Below, piece by piece: positions 52,020 through 60,308 of a stretch of 64,000 nucleotides of DNA. The notes beneath the pieces are model-generated. The model worked only from the letters and a program-made list of their open reading frames with translations, searched no databases and had not been told where the DNA came from. Both the position numbers and the translations under genes were made by a program. The stretch is from Acidaminococcus massiliensis (GTDB lineage: Bacteria; Bacillota; Negativicutes; Acidaminococcales; Acidaminococcaceae). The stretch spans positions 1,107,873 to 1,171,872 of the forward strand of contig NZ_LT608315.1 of NCBI RefSeq assembly GCF_900095825.1, in the 5' to 3' direction. The first letter of the stretch is position 1; each line of letters starts with the position of its first letter.

Positions 52020-52806
52020 GGGGGTGAAGCAGATTGGCAAGAGGTGGATTTTGACAGGATTTTACGTCATTGCCGGATTCAATCGGAAGCATGTCGTGGA
52101 GCTGCTGGATACCTATCTGGACAACTATTACGACCTGTCTCAATGTACCGTCTTGAGCAACAGTGACGGGGGCAGCGGGTATACAAAGGGATGTGTTCGA
52201 TGAACTGGTGGCAGGCTGCCAGCGCCACGAGCATTTCCGGGATCGGTACCATGTGAACGAGAAAATCCGTCAGCGACCAGGATGGGTCTGGAAGCGGGGC
52301 CTGGTTGACTGTCTCCATCACAAGGTCCGGCAACACGACCTGGAGGGTGTCCACTGCTGCCTGGACATGCTGGAAGGAGAAAACAGCAATGCCGAAGAGG
52401 AGGAGAACGTCAGGAAACTGCGGGCTTACTTGAAACGGAACTGAGAATATCTGACTCCCCTGCCACTTCGGGAGGGTCTGGAAAAGTGCTTGAAAGGCCT
52501 GGGGACATGTGAGAGCAACCATCGGACAACACCTATCGAATGAAGAAGCAGGGCCACCGCTGGAGCGAAGGCGATGGTCAAGGTGATCAGTGGTCTGAAG
52601 AATGGAGACCTAGAGCAGGCACTGTCAGGAGAGCTGTGCGGTATGGAATGCTGCTGAAAACCCGGAAAGAGTACCGGAATGCAGTGCGGGAAGCGCTGAA
52701 AAAGCCGATATTCGTCCCTCACGTAGGTACCCATCAGTGCAGAATTGCCAATTACGGTCCCAGCAGCAGTCCCATGGGACAGTTGGCCGCAGCACTGAAC
52801 TGGTAA
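52020..52806 (+). pseudogene. Degraded ISLre2-family (UPF0236) transposase
   Basis: Readable in pieces across frames: IGKRWILTGFYVIAGFN and YDLSQCTVLSNSDGGSGY (to ~52189), then after a frameshift DVFDELVAGC, HEHFRDRYHVNEK, VRKLRAYLKRN (to ~52441), an in-frame TGA where tryptophan is expected, then LKGLGTCESNHR, a second shift, MKKQGHRWS, MVKVISGLKNGD, and a possible C-terminal end at 52806. The N-terminal half is missing. No terminal inverted repeats found. Clearly inactive. Confidence 0.8.
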
Positions 52807-53083
52807 TAAGGGCGGACTTGGCCTCCGGCCTTGCTGGTACTTTGTACGAGTATACATCGATTCTCCGGGAGCCGGGAGGGCAGGCCCAGGAGGAGTCGGC
52901 GGGACAACATCGGGTGTTGTCGCTCCTGGGGTGGAGCACGCGGGCGAGGCCATCCGGCTTCCTGGTCCGTAGCCGCTGCCTTTGACCGACAGGGCAAGGC
53001 GATAGGCTGTGAGCCTCCCGCCAGGGACGAACGGGTCTGCCCTCCCGGCGGAGAGACTTTGCGGGTGGATGAGTAGAGAAGTT
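52807..53083. other. GC-rich non-coding block with hairpins, origin unknown
   Basis: No convincing gene. It holds a nested hairpin at 52886-52929 (CCAGGAG/CTCCTGG outside, GACAACA/TGTTGTC inside) and further short GC-rich inverted repeats. It lies between the transposase remnant and heptad element J, so it could be decayed mobile DNA or part of the element. Confidence 0.4.
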
Positions 53084-53235
53084 TTTTGCCCTCTGGGCGG
53101 CCGGGATGGGCTTCCCATACGGGAAAAGCCCCTACAGCGTCATGGTCAGAGTCTGGTACAGATGGCGGGCCGCCGGTTGTACGGCCCTTACGGTTCTGTA
53201 CTCTTGACTTTTCACTCTGCACTTTCGGCTCATGA
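53084..53235. repeat. Heptad-repeat intergenic element, copy J
   Basis: Starts with TTTGCCCTCTGGGCGGCCG, matching the reverse of 30350-30371 in copy E, and continues to GCCCCTACAGCGT. It ends in five degenerate period-7 units all starting CT (CTCTTGA 53201, CTTTTCA 53208, CTCTGCA 53215, CTTTCGG 53222, CTCATGA 53229). Only one heptad arm is seen. Confidence 0.6.
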
Positions 53236-53272
53236 ATAACTATACTGTGATGAAGGTTTTACCGAGAACTTG

Positions 53273-53329
53273 TTGACACATACCGGATAAAGTCACTATC
53301 TTTTTTTTTATCCCTAGATACGGTATAAT
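53273..53329 (+). promoter_or_regulatory. Putative promoters of the que operon
   Basis: TTGACA (53273-53278) with TATCTT at 53297 (18-nt spacer), and further down TATAAT (53324-53329) without a good -35. Either could drive queF. I looked for a preQ1 riboswitch between here and 53407 and could not identify one. Confidence 0.5.
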
Positions 53330-53407
53330 CTAAATTTGTGAGTCCGCCCGGAACTGTTTTTTTCGGATGCGGATTTTCCCAGAACTGTACTTTTTGGAGG
53401 AATGACG

Positions 53408-53872
53408 ATGAGAACAAAAGAAGAATTGCAGGGTGTGACCGAACTGGGCAGTGGCCATACGGTGTACCAGAATACGTATGCGCCGGAAGTGTTGGAATGC
53501 TTTCCCAACAAACATGAAAAGGCTCCTTACATGGTAAAGCTGAACTGTCCGGAATTCACCAGCCTTTGTCCCAAAACCGGCCAGCCGGATTTCGGCCGGA
53601 TCGTGATCAGCTACATCCCGGACCACAAACTGGTGGAAAGCAAATCTTTGAAGCTGTACCTGTTTTCCTTCCGGAACAACGGGGACTTCCACGAGGACTG
53701 TGTGAACATCATCAAAAACGACCTGGTGGACCTGCTCCAGCCCAAATACCTGGAAGTGGCCGGCTATTTCAATCCCCGGGGCGGTATCAGCATCCTGCCT
53801 TTTGCGGTATATTATCAGCCGGAATACAAAGACATGGCCCAGCGGAGAATGGAGGCCTTTGTCCATGAATAA
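53408..53872 (+). CDS. queF: NADPH-dependent 7-cyano-7-deazaguanine reductase QueF
   Basis: Reduces preQ0 to preQ1, the base put into tRNA for queuosine. The 154-residue unimodular (YkvM-type) protein has the catalytic Cys ~54 in [14 protein letters not shown] and the substrate glutamate segment [17 protein letters not shown] 53408 is 7 nt behind TTGGAGG; ATG 53402 would be too close. Overlaps queC by 8 nt. Confidence 0.96.
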   Translation: MRTKEELQGVTELGSGHTVYQNTYAPEVLECFPNKHEKAPYMVKLNCPEFTSLCPKTGQPDFGRIVISYIPDHKLVESKSLKLYLFSFRNNGDFHEDCVNIIKNDLVDLLQPKYLEVAGYFNPRGGISILPFAVYYQPEYKDMAQRRMEAFVHE

Positions 53873-54563
53873 GAAGGCACTGGTGCTGTCCAGCGGCGGG
53901 GTGGATTCCACCACCTGCGTCTCTGTGGCAGTGGAAGGATTCGGCAAGGAAAACGTATCTACCGTTTCTATTTTTTACGGACAGAAACACCGGAAGGAAC
54001 TGGAGTGTGCCCAGAAGGTGGCGGAGTATTACGGGCTTCCCCATTACGAGTTGGACCTATCCAAGCTCTTCCAGTATTCCAACTGCTCCCTTTTGGCCCA
54101 TTCCACGGAAGAAATCGTCCACAAAAGCTATGAACAGCAGATTGCGGAAAACGGGGAAGGGAAGGTATCCACCTATGTGCCTTTCCGGAATGGACTCATG
54201 CTGTCGGCGGTAGCCAGCCTGGCCATGAGCATCTATGAAAAGGACGATGTGTCCATCTTTATCGGGGCCCATGCGGATGATGCGGCAGGGAACGCCTATG
54301 CGGACTGCAGCGAGGCCTTCATCGACGCCATGGGGCGGGCTATTGCCCTGGGCACCTACAGCCAGTGCCACATCGTGGCCCCCTTTGCCAGCTGCAGCAA
54401 AGCCGGCGTGGTGAAACGGGGCCTGGAGCTCCACACCCCCTATGAACTGACCTGGAGCTGCTATGAAGGCGGGGACAAACCCTGCGGCACCTGCGGCACC
54501 TGCATCGACCGGGCCCGGGCCTTTGCCGCCAACGGGGTCAAAGATCCGGCACTGGAGGATTGA
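53865..54563 (+). CDS. queC: 7-cyano-7-deazaguanine synthase QueC
   Basis: ATP-dependent conversion of 7-carboxy-7-deazaguanine to preQ0. The 232-residue product has the PP-loop [23 protein letters not shown], the FRNGLMLS segment and the C-terminal zinc cluster [19 protein letters not shown] 53865 lies inside the last codons of queF. Confidence 0.97.
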   Translation: MNKKALVLSSGGVDSTTCVSVAVEGFGKENVSTVSIFYGQKHRKELECAQKVAEYYGLPHYELDLSKLFQYSNCSLLAHSTEEIVHKSYEQQIAENGEGKVSTYVPFRNGLMLSAVASLAMSIYEKDDVSIFIGAHADDAAGNAYADCSEAFIDAMGRAIALGTYSQCHIVAPFASCSKAGVVKRGLELHTPYELTWSCYEGGDKPCGTCGTCIDRARAFAANGVKDPALED

Positions 54564-54565
54564 AC

Positions 54566-54892
54566 ATGTATACGGTAACCAAACGGATGGAAGTCAGCGG
54601 GGCCCATTGCCTCCAGCTGCCTTATGAAAGCAAATGCACCCGTCTCCACGGGCACAACTGGATCATCGATGTGACCTGTCAGCGGGAAAAACTGGACGAA
54701 AACGGCATGGTGGTGGATTTCACCCACATCAAGGACGTGGTGATGCAGATGGACCATGCCTTCATCAATGATATTGTGAAAACCAATCCTACGGCAGAAA
54801 ACATCGCCAAATGGATCCACGACCAGATCCCCTTCTGCACCCGGGTCTCCGTCCAGGAATCGGAAGGGAACGTGGCTATTTATGAAGACTGA
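54566..54892 (+). CDS. queD: 6-carboxy-5,6,7,8-tetrahydropterin synthase QueD
   Basis: Makes the pterin precursor from dihydroneopterin triphosphate. The 108-residue protein has zinc ligands His 14, His 28 and His 30 (GAHCLQL, RLHGHNW), catalytic Cys 24, and EGNVAIYED at the end. GGAGG at 54553-54557. Overlaps queE by 11 nt. Confidence 0.96.
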   Translation: MYTVTKRMEVSGAHCLQLPYESKCTRLHGHNWIIDVTCQREKLDENGMVVDFTHIKDVVMQMDHAFINDIVKTNPTAENIAKWIHDQIPFCTRVSVQESEGNVAIYED

Positions 54893-55538
54893 GATATTTC
54901 CTGTGGTGGAGCTTTTCGACTCCATCGAAGGGGAGGGGAAACGGACTGGGTACATGGCGGTGTTCGTCCGGTTCGCCGGATGCAATCTGCGGTGCAGCTA
55001 CTGTGATACCGGCTATGCTCTGGAACGATCCGATGCCCGGGAACAGCTGACGGAAGAAGCGCTGCTGGAACGGATCCATTCCTATCCCTGGAAAAAGGTG
55101 ACCCTCACTGGGGGCGAACCTTTGCTGCAGCCTCTGGAAGGGCTGTGTTGGACTCTTTCCCGGGAAGGCTATGGAGTGAACATCGAGACCAATGGGGCGG
55201 TGCCCCTTTTGGAAGAACGGCCTAAAGGCCTGTTCTACACCATGGACGTGAAATCCCCTTCTTCTGGGATGCGGGGGCGGATGCGGATGGAAAACCTTAC
55301 TCGGCTTACAGAAGACGACGTGGTGAAGTTCGTGGTGGGCAGCCAGGAGGACCTGGAAGATATGGAACAGGTCCTTCAGAAGTACACCATCCGGAGCCAG
55401 GTGTACGTCTCTCCGGTGTACGGCGCCATCGAACCCAAAGAATTGGTGGAATTCGTCCGGGACCACAAGCTGGCCCAGGTCTGTATCCAGGTCCAGCTCC
55501 ACAAGATCATCTGGGATCCGGAAATGAGGGGGGTGTAA
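54882..55538 (+). CDS. queE: 7-carboxy-7-deazaguanine synthase QueE
   Basis: Radical SAM enzyme contracting the pterin ring. The 218-residue product has the cluster motif FAGCNLRCSYCDTG (Cys 34, 38, 41), VTLTGGEPLLQP, and EGEGKRTGYMAVF at the N-terminus. The queF-C-D-E set covers the path to preQ1 except for GTP cyclohydrolase. Confidence 0.96.
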   Translation: MKTEIFPVVELFDSIEGEGKRTGYMAVFVRFAGCNLRCSYCDTGYALERSDAREQLTEEALLERIHSYPWKKVTLTGGEPLLQPLEGLCWTLSREGYGVNIETNGAVPLLEERPKGLFYTMDVKSPSSGMRGRMRMENLTRLTEDDVVKFVVGSQEDLEDMEQVLQKYTIRSQVYVSPVYGAIEPKELVEFVRDHKLAQVCIQVQLHKIIWDPEMRGV

Positions 55539-55836
55539 AAAAGGGGCTGCTGCCTGGGCAGCAGTCCCTTTTTGTCACTGGTCAACGGTCACTGGTCACT
55601 GGCCGATGGAAAGAACCCGTGGCTGACGGGTTCTTCCGAATAAAAATAGGAATGTGCCTTTCTTTTAATCCGTTGCTTGTCTTGGTTTCTTCTGGAGAGG
55701 CAAGGACAAGCCAAAGGCGCGTCTGAGCCAGCATCATACAATGAAAGGCAGCCGCAGCCCGGCTGCCTTCCTTCGTCCAGTGACTAGTGACAAGAGACCA
55801 GTGACCGGGGGTGTGATTTTATCACACCCCCTTTTT
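55539..55836. repeat. Heptad-repeat intergenic element, copy D, with flanking terminators
   Basis: Hairpin GGGGCTGCTGC-ctg-GGCAGCAGTCCC with T-run (55543-55573), then heptads GTCACTG (55574, 55588, 55595) and GTCAACG (55581); a ~175-bp core with hairpins AAGAACCCGT/ACGGGTTCTT and GGCAGCCG/CGGCTGCC; four inverted heptads CCAGTGA (55777, 55798), CTAGTGA 55784, CAAGAGA 55791; then hairpin GGGGGTGTGAT/ATCACACCCCC with T-run (55807-55836). It fills the whole gap between converging queE and sbcC. Confidence 0.8.
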
Positions 55837-58109
55837 CATACCCTGAACCGTGTCGTGCTCCCCTGATTGGTGGGGATGATTTCCAGCTGGGCGGAAATCC
55901 TTTCTTTCAATTCGGCTACGTGGGAGATGATGCCTACCAGCCGGCCTCCTTTTTGGAGTTCCAGCAGGGCGCTGATGGCACTGTCCAGGGTTTCCGGATC
56001 CAAAGACCCGAACCCTTCATCCACCAGGATGGTATCCAGGTGCAGGCCCCCGGCGTAGGATTCCAGCACATCGGACAGCCCCAGGGCCAGTGATAGGGAG
56101 GTGAAGAAGATTTCGCCTCCGGACAGGGTGGTCACGGCCCGGGACTGGCCGGTGAAGGCATCCATGATTTCCAGGCCCAGCCCTTGTTCCTTCCGGGCAT
56201 CCACGATATCGCGGCTCCGGTACAGGCTGTAGCGGCCCTGGCTGATCTTGTTCAGCCGCAGGTTGGCCGTCTGGAGCACATCATCCAGCACTGCCTGGAG
56301 TACAAAGGAAGAAAAAGTCAGTTTCCGGCTGTTGTCCCCTTTGGCAGTGGAAGCCAAGAGAGCGATGGGGCCATAAGCTTCCTGGAGACGGGACAGGTCC
56401 TTTTCCAGTTTTTCCAGCTGTTTCAGACTGTTTTCTTCCCGGCGGAGTGTTTCTTGGAGGGCACCGGTCCGGGCGGCCAAGGTTTGGGATGTACTGCCGG
56501 TCTGCTGGACGGCTTCCTGGAGGGGAGCCAGATCCGGAGGCGTCTTGTCCTTCAGCTGTTCGGCCAGGATCTTCAGTTCTCCTTGGAGGCTGTCCGTCTG
56601 CTGCCGGTACCGGTCCACTTGCGCCTGCCACAAAGGTTTTTGGGGCAGGGCATTGTGAGCAGCTATAAAAGTATGCTGGTCTGGGAAAGGAGACTGCTCC
56701 AAGGCGGCTTTGTAGGCTTCCCGGTCCTCTTCAAAGGCTTTTTGGGCAGCGGCCAGGTTCTCTTCGGCAGTTTTGCAGGAGCCGGCTGCCTGGTCCGCTT
56801 CCTTCTGGGCTTTTTCCAGGGCCTTCTGTTTCCTGTTCAGCTGGGTGATCTGGGCTTCCATGGCCCGGGTTTTCCGGGCCAATTCTTCCTGGGCTTGGCG
56901 GGTCTGGGTGGCGGGATGGGGATGGTCAGGAGAACCGCACACTGGGCAGGGCTTGCCGGGCGCCAGGGTCTGGGCCAGCCGGACGGTCTCTCCGGAAACG
57001 GCGGTCATCCGGGCCAGCTGTTCCCGGACCTGGGCCATCTGCTCCTGGAGGGCATGGGTGTTGGTTTCCGTGGCGGAAGCCAGCTGCTGTCGGAGAGCTT
57101 CTTGGGCGGTCTTGCGGGTCTCCCGGGCACGGGTCAGCAGTCCTTCCGCTGTATCCTGCTGGGTTTTGGCCTTTCGGGTCCGATCATAGATGGGATGGAG
57201 CTTCAGGGCTTCCTCCAGCCACTGGAGCTTCTTCTGGAGGTCCTGGATGGCAGGAGCCTGTTGGAGCAGGGCTTCCTTCCGCTTTTGGCCTTCCTGCCAG
57301 CGCTGGAAGGTATGGGCCAGCTGCTGGGCCTGCTGGAGGGCCTCTAGGGCGGCGGCAGCAGCTTTTTGGGCTTCGGCTGCCTGATTTTCCAATATCTTGG
57401 CCTGCTGTTTTTCCTCTTTGATCCGTCCCTTTAGGGCAGCAGGATCCTTAGCATCGGCACTTTCCAGGAGCAGCAGGTATTTCTGCTTACAGTCATCATG
57501 TTGCTTTTTCAGGACTTTGGCCCGGGCATCCAGGGCATCTTCCAGGGCACTGTACTGGCCGGTCTTGAACAAGGTTTCCAAGATGGCTTTCCGCTCTTTG
57601 GAATCGGCCACCAAAAAGCGGCGGAATTCCCCCTGGGGCAGCACCATCAGCTGCCGGAACTGCCGGGCCTGGAAGCCCAGGAGCTGTTCCACAGCATGGG
57701 TCACGGAACTGGTGGAGGTGCCCAGCACTTCCCGTTCTCCCGACGGAAGGATTTCCACCAAGGAAGCACCTGACGGGACGGTACGGGTCCCTTCTCCCCG
57801 CTGTTTGTTCAGGATCTGTTCTGGGGTCCGGATGACTTCATAGGTACGGTCCTGGTTCCGGAAGGTGAACTGGACTTCCGTCTTTTGATCAGGGGTGGCA
57901 TAGTCGCTGCGCAGGGATCGGTTGTCCCTGAGATCCCCGCTGGCCGTGCCGTAGAGGGCGAAGGTGATGGCATCCAGGATGGTGGTCTTGCCGCTGCCGG
58001 TGGGGCCGGTGATCAGGAAGAATTGGTTGTCTCCCAGCCGGGTGAAGTCGATGGCTTCCTCTCCGGCATAGGGACCAAAGGCGGTCATTACAAGTTTGAG
58101 CGGGCGCAT
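55836..58109 (-). CDS. sbcC: Exonuclease subunit SbcC
   Basis: 757-residue SMC/Rad50-like ATPase of the SbcCD nuclease that opens DNA hairpins and cruciforms. Walker A ITGPTGSGKTTILDAI near residue 35, zinc hook CPVCGSPDHPHP near 390, signature TTLSGGEIFFTSLSLALG near 665, Walker B TILVDEGFGSLD. The coiled-coil arms are short: E. coli SbcC has about 1,050 residues, though many Firmicute forms are also compact. Its ATG shares a base with the sbcD stop. Confidence 0.93.
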   Translation of the reverse strand: MRPLKLVMTAFGPYAGEEAIDFTRLGDNQFFLITGPTGSGKTTILDAITFALYGTASGDLRDNRSLRSDYATPDQKTEVQFTFRNQDRTYEVIRTPEQILNKQRGEGTRTVPSGASLVEILPSGEREVLGTSTSSVTHAVEQLLGFQARQFRQLMVLPQGEFRRFLVADSKERKAILETLFKTGQYSALEDALDARAKVLKKQHDDCKQKYLLLLESADAKDPAALKGRIKEEKQQAKILENQAAEAQKAAAAALEALQQAQQLAHTFQRWQEGQKRKEALLQQAPAIQDLQKKLQWLEEALKLHPIYDRTRKAKTQQDTAEGLLTRARETRKTAQEALRQQLASATETNTHALQEQMAQVREQLARMTAVSGETVRLAQTLAPGKPCPVCGSPDHPHPATQTRQAQEELARKTRAMEAQITQLNRKQKALEKAQKEADQAAGSCKTAEENLAAAQKAFEEDREAYKAALEQSPFPDQHTFIAAHNALPQKPLWQAQVDRYRQQTDSLQGELKILAEQLKDKTPPDLAPLQEAVQQTGSTSQTLAARTGALQETLRREENSLKQLEKLEKDLSRLQEAYGPIALLASTAKGDNSRKLTFSSFVLQAVLDDVLQTANLRLNKISQGRYSLYRSRDIVDARKEQGLGLEIMDAFTGQSRAVTTLSGGEIFFTSLSLALGLSDVLESYAGGLHLDTILVDEGFGSLDPETLDSAISALLELQKGGRLVGIISHVAELKERISAQLEIIPTNQGSTTRFRV

Positions 58110-59251
58110 CAGGCATGCCTCCCTTCCTGGCTGACTTCATCAGCGATCTGGAGGAACAGGGCTTTTTCTCCCTCCGTCAGGTCCCTTCCCTGGACTTCCC
58201 GGAAAAAGGCCTGGAACAAATCGTCGGTGGAAAGTCCTTTCCGCTGGTTTGCGGCTGCCTCCTGGCTTTCCAGAGGTTGGAGCCGTTCATAGCCCAGCTG
58301 GAGGATCTGGGGGTACACCTGTTCCAGCCGGTGCTTGGCATCCAGGATAGGTATCTGGTCCGTCAGTTGGATCTGGAGATAATCCTGGAGATGGCCGGTC
58401 CGAGGATTTTCCAGGAGATCCCGGAATTCTCCCTTCAGCACCGCCAGTTCATGAGGGGCCGTCAGGGGGACCGTTTCTACGGAAAGGTCTCCTTTGGCAT
58501 CCAGGTCCACAATGTGGACGGCCTTTTTCTGGCTGGCCTCTGCAAAGGAATATTTCAGCAGGGAACCGCAGTACCGGACCCGGGGACTGTTGTTCTGGCA
58601 GGCGTGGAGATGGCCTAGGGCCGTATAATTGAAGTCCTTGAAACAGTCGATGCTCACGGTGGTGGCCCCGCCGGCGGCCAGGGGCCGTTCGCTGTCCGGC
58701 GTAGTCTGGGCTCCGGTCAGGAACACATGGGCCAGGGCTACTTTCCGGGCTCGGGTGGGGATCTGGCGGAGGATCCGTTCCACCTGCCATTGGAGGGCCG
58801 CTTCATGGGTGGGCTTCTTTTCTCCGCTGAGCGCTGTGGCGGTCAGCGGTTCGCAGTAGGGGAGTGGGGCAAAGTAGACAGGACCGTCGGCATCTTCCAG
58901 TACCACCGGATGGGTATCCGGATCCACCGGGCCAGTGATGTAGAGCTGCCGGGCGGCAAACAGCGCCTGGCCGAAGTTCAGCCGGTCCGGGTTGTCATGG
59001 TTGCCGGCTATGAGGATGACGGGAATCTTCAGATCCAGCACCAAGCGGCGGAGAGTCTCGTCCAGCAGGTTCACAGCTTCCGTGGGAGGAACGGCCCTGT
59101 CGTAGACGTCCCCAGCCACCAAGAGAGCATCCACTTTGCAGTCCCGGGCCAGGTCCAGGATCTGGTCCAAGGCGGCCCGCTGGTCCTCCAGCAGGTGGAG
59201 ACCATGGAAGATCCGGCCCAGGTGCCAGTCAGATGTATGTAAGAATCGCAC
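58109..59251 (-). CDS. sbcD: Exonuclease subunit SbcD
   Basis: 380-residue Mre11-type metallophosphatase nuclease, partner of SbcC. Motifs FLHTSDWHLGR, LVAGDVYDRAVPP, IAGNHDNPDRL and LGHLHACQ supply the two-metal site. GTG start at 59251 with a GAGG upstream. First gene of the minus-strand sbcDC operon. Confidence 0.95.
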   Translation of the reverse strand: MRFLHTSDWHLGRIFHGLHLLEDQRAALDQILDLARDCKVDALLVAGDVYDRAVPPTEAVNLLDETLRRLVLDLKIPVILIAGNHDNPDRLNFGQALFAARQLYITGPVDPDTHPVVLEDADGPVYFAPLPYCEPLTATALSGEKKPTHEAALQWQVERILRQIPTRARKVALAHVFLTGAQTTPDSERPLAAGGATTVSIDCFKDFNYTALGHLHACQNNSPRVRYCGSLLKYSFAEASQKKAVHIVDLDAKGDLSVETVPLTAPHELAVLKGEFRDLLENPRTGHLQDYLQIQLTDQIPILDAKHRLEQVYPQILQLGYERLQPLESQEAAANQRKGLSTDDLFQAFFREVQGRDLTEGEKALFLQIADEVSQEGRHA

Positions 59252-59277
59252 AGCAATACCTCGCTTTCGTCAGTAGT

Positions 59278-59293
59278 TGTTATCATGATAACA
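59278..59293. promoter_or_regulatory. Perfect 16-bp palindrome upstream of sbcD
   Basis: TGTTATCATGATAACA, 27 nt before the sbcD start. Its symmetry suits a dimeric repressor; it does not match the Firmicute LexA box (GAAC-N4-GTTC). Confidence 0.5.
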
Positions 59294-59366
59294 CGAAGGG
59301 GGAAAGAAGACCATGGGAAGAGAAGGGAGACTGAGGGCTGAAACCATTTGTGAAAAAATAGAAATC

Positions 59367-59395
59367 TTGTCATAAAAATATTCTTACGGTATACT
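59367..59395 (+). promoter_or_regulatory. Promoter before the small membrane protein
   Basis: TTGTCA (59367-59372), 17-nt spacer, TATACT (59390-59395), about 115 nt ahead of the gene. The 258-bp gap 59252-59509 holds this and the palindrome only. Confidence 0.7.
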
Positions 59396-59509
59396 GAACC
59401 CAGAAAATATAAACAAACGCCAGGGGTTGTGGATCATAGGGAGTCTATGGACCGGAATCAGAGGGGCAGTATCTGGGAGAATGGCTTGGGCTGAATAGGA
59501 TGTGGATTT

Positions 59510-59869
59510 ATGGATGTTATTGCAGTGTTTTTCTTAGCGGTCTTTTTATATGGAGTCTTCCATGTGCTGTGGAAGAAAAAAGAGGAGCCGCTATTATGGA
59601 AAGTTGGGTCTATCGCCTTCTTATCCATCAATTTGCTTGTGGCAATCCTATTTGAAGCACCGGATCGATTTCATGATTTTGTTAGAAAACATAGATATTA
59701 TTATATTGCGTGGAAATATGGTGCCATGGGAATGTTTTTAGCCGGTTATTTAAAATGGATCTTTGTCCATACTGAAAAAGGGACAGAAATACGGAAGAAA
59801 AAAATCAAGGACTTTTTATCAACCTCGCTGTGTTTGATCGTACTTGTTATTTTGCTTATAAATGAATAG
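59510..59869 (+). CDS. Hypothetical small membrane protein
   Basis: 119 residues with three to four predicted membrane spans (about 2-20, 30-47, 68-85, 100-117) joined by short Lys-rich loops. No family recognised. AT-rich compared with sbcDC and the M48 gene. AGGATG is the only weak ribosome site. It has its own promoter and lies 34 nt before the next small gene. Confidence 0.6.
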   Translation: MDVIAVFFLAVFLYGVFHVLWKKKEEPLLWKVGSIAFLSINLLVAILFEAPDRFHDFVRKHRYYYIAWKYGAMGMFLAGYLKWIFVHTEKGTEIRKKKIKDFLSTSLCLIVLVILLINE

Positions 59870-59903
59870 TGCAATATAATGAAAAAATAAGGAGGGAGTT
59901 TTT

Positions 59904-60113
59904 ATGAAAAAGGCTTTGGTGATCCTTGTTGCCTTATTATCCACACTGTGCCTGGCTGCACCGGCATTGGCTTATTTGGGCAATCCCCGGACGATGAAAT
60001 TCCATAATGAAAGTTGCCGGACCATCAAGCATCGAGGCAATTTCGTAGAAATCGAAAGCCGGGAAGAAGCCATTGAGGAAGGGTATGTACCCTGCAAAGT
60101 TTGTCATCCGTAA
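59904..60113 (+). CDS. Small secreted protein with Ada-like metal-binding motif
   Basis: 69 residues: signal peptide (about 1-23, ending ALA), then YLGNPRTMKFHNESC, TIKHRGNFVEI, SREEAIEEGYVPCKVCHP. This Cys...Cys-x2-Cys pattern is the short domain found at the end of some nucleases and in the Ada DNA-repair protein, where cysteines bind zinc. As a lone secreted domain it may bind metal or DNA in the envelope. AAGGAGGG precedes the ATG. Confidence 0.75.
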   Translation: MKKALVILVALLSTLCLAAPALAYLGNPRTMKFHNESCRTIKHRGNFVEIESREEAIEEGYVPCKVCHP

Positions 60114-60158
60114 TTTCAAAACCTGTTAGAAGAGGAAAATGATTTTTTTTAATCAGAG

Positions 60159-60262
60159 GGGGTTGCTGTATGTGTGGAAATCACGCACGTGCAGCAACCC
60201 CCTTGGTCTCGAGTGGCGACCTGCGACCGGGAGGTATGAAAAAATTTTTCACACCCCTCTCA
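60159..60262. repeat. Compact heptad-repeat element, copy H
   Basis: Hairpin GGGGGTTGCTG...CAGCAACCCCC (60163-60202; inner CGCACGTG), then period-7 units around GCGACCT 60216 and GCGACCG 60223, then hairpin TGAAAAA/TTTTTCA with GAGGT/ACCCCTC. Same parts as the large elements but without a core. A TATAAT at 60275-60280 follows and may drive the M48 gene. Confidence 0.55.
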
Positions 60263-60308
60263 CTTCCATCATGTATAATAACAAGATATGGATGCAGGAG
60301 GAATTGCT

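Noticed and set aside
53141-53235. Group II intron domain V/VI fragment
   Set aside because: A short TACGGTTCTGTAC stretch is suggestive, but no domain V hairpin or reverse transcriptase remnant is present.
53240-53407. preQ1 riboswitch before queF
   Set aside because: Expected from context, but I found no preQ1-I pseudoknot pattern or class II/III layout. A covariance search would settle it.
59278-59293. LexA/SOS box for sbcDC
   Set aside because: The palindrome lacks the GAAC-N4-GTTC core of Firmicute LexA sites.
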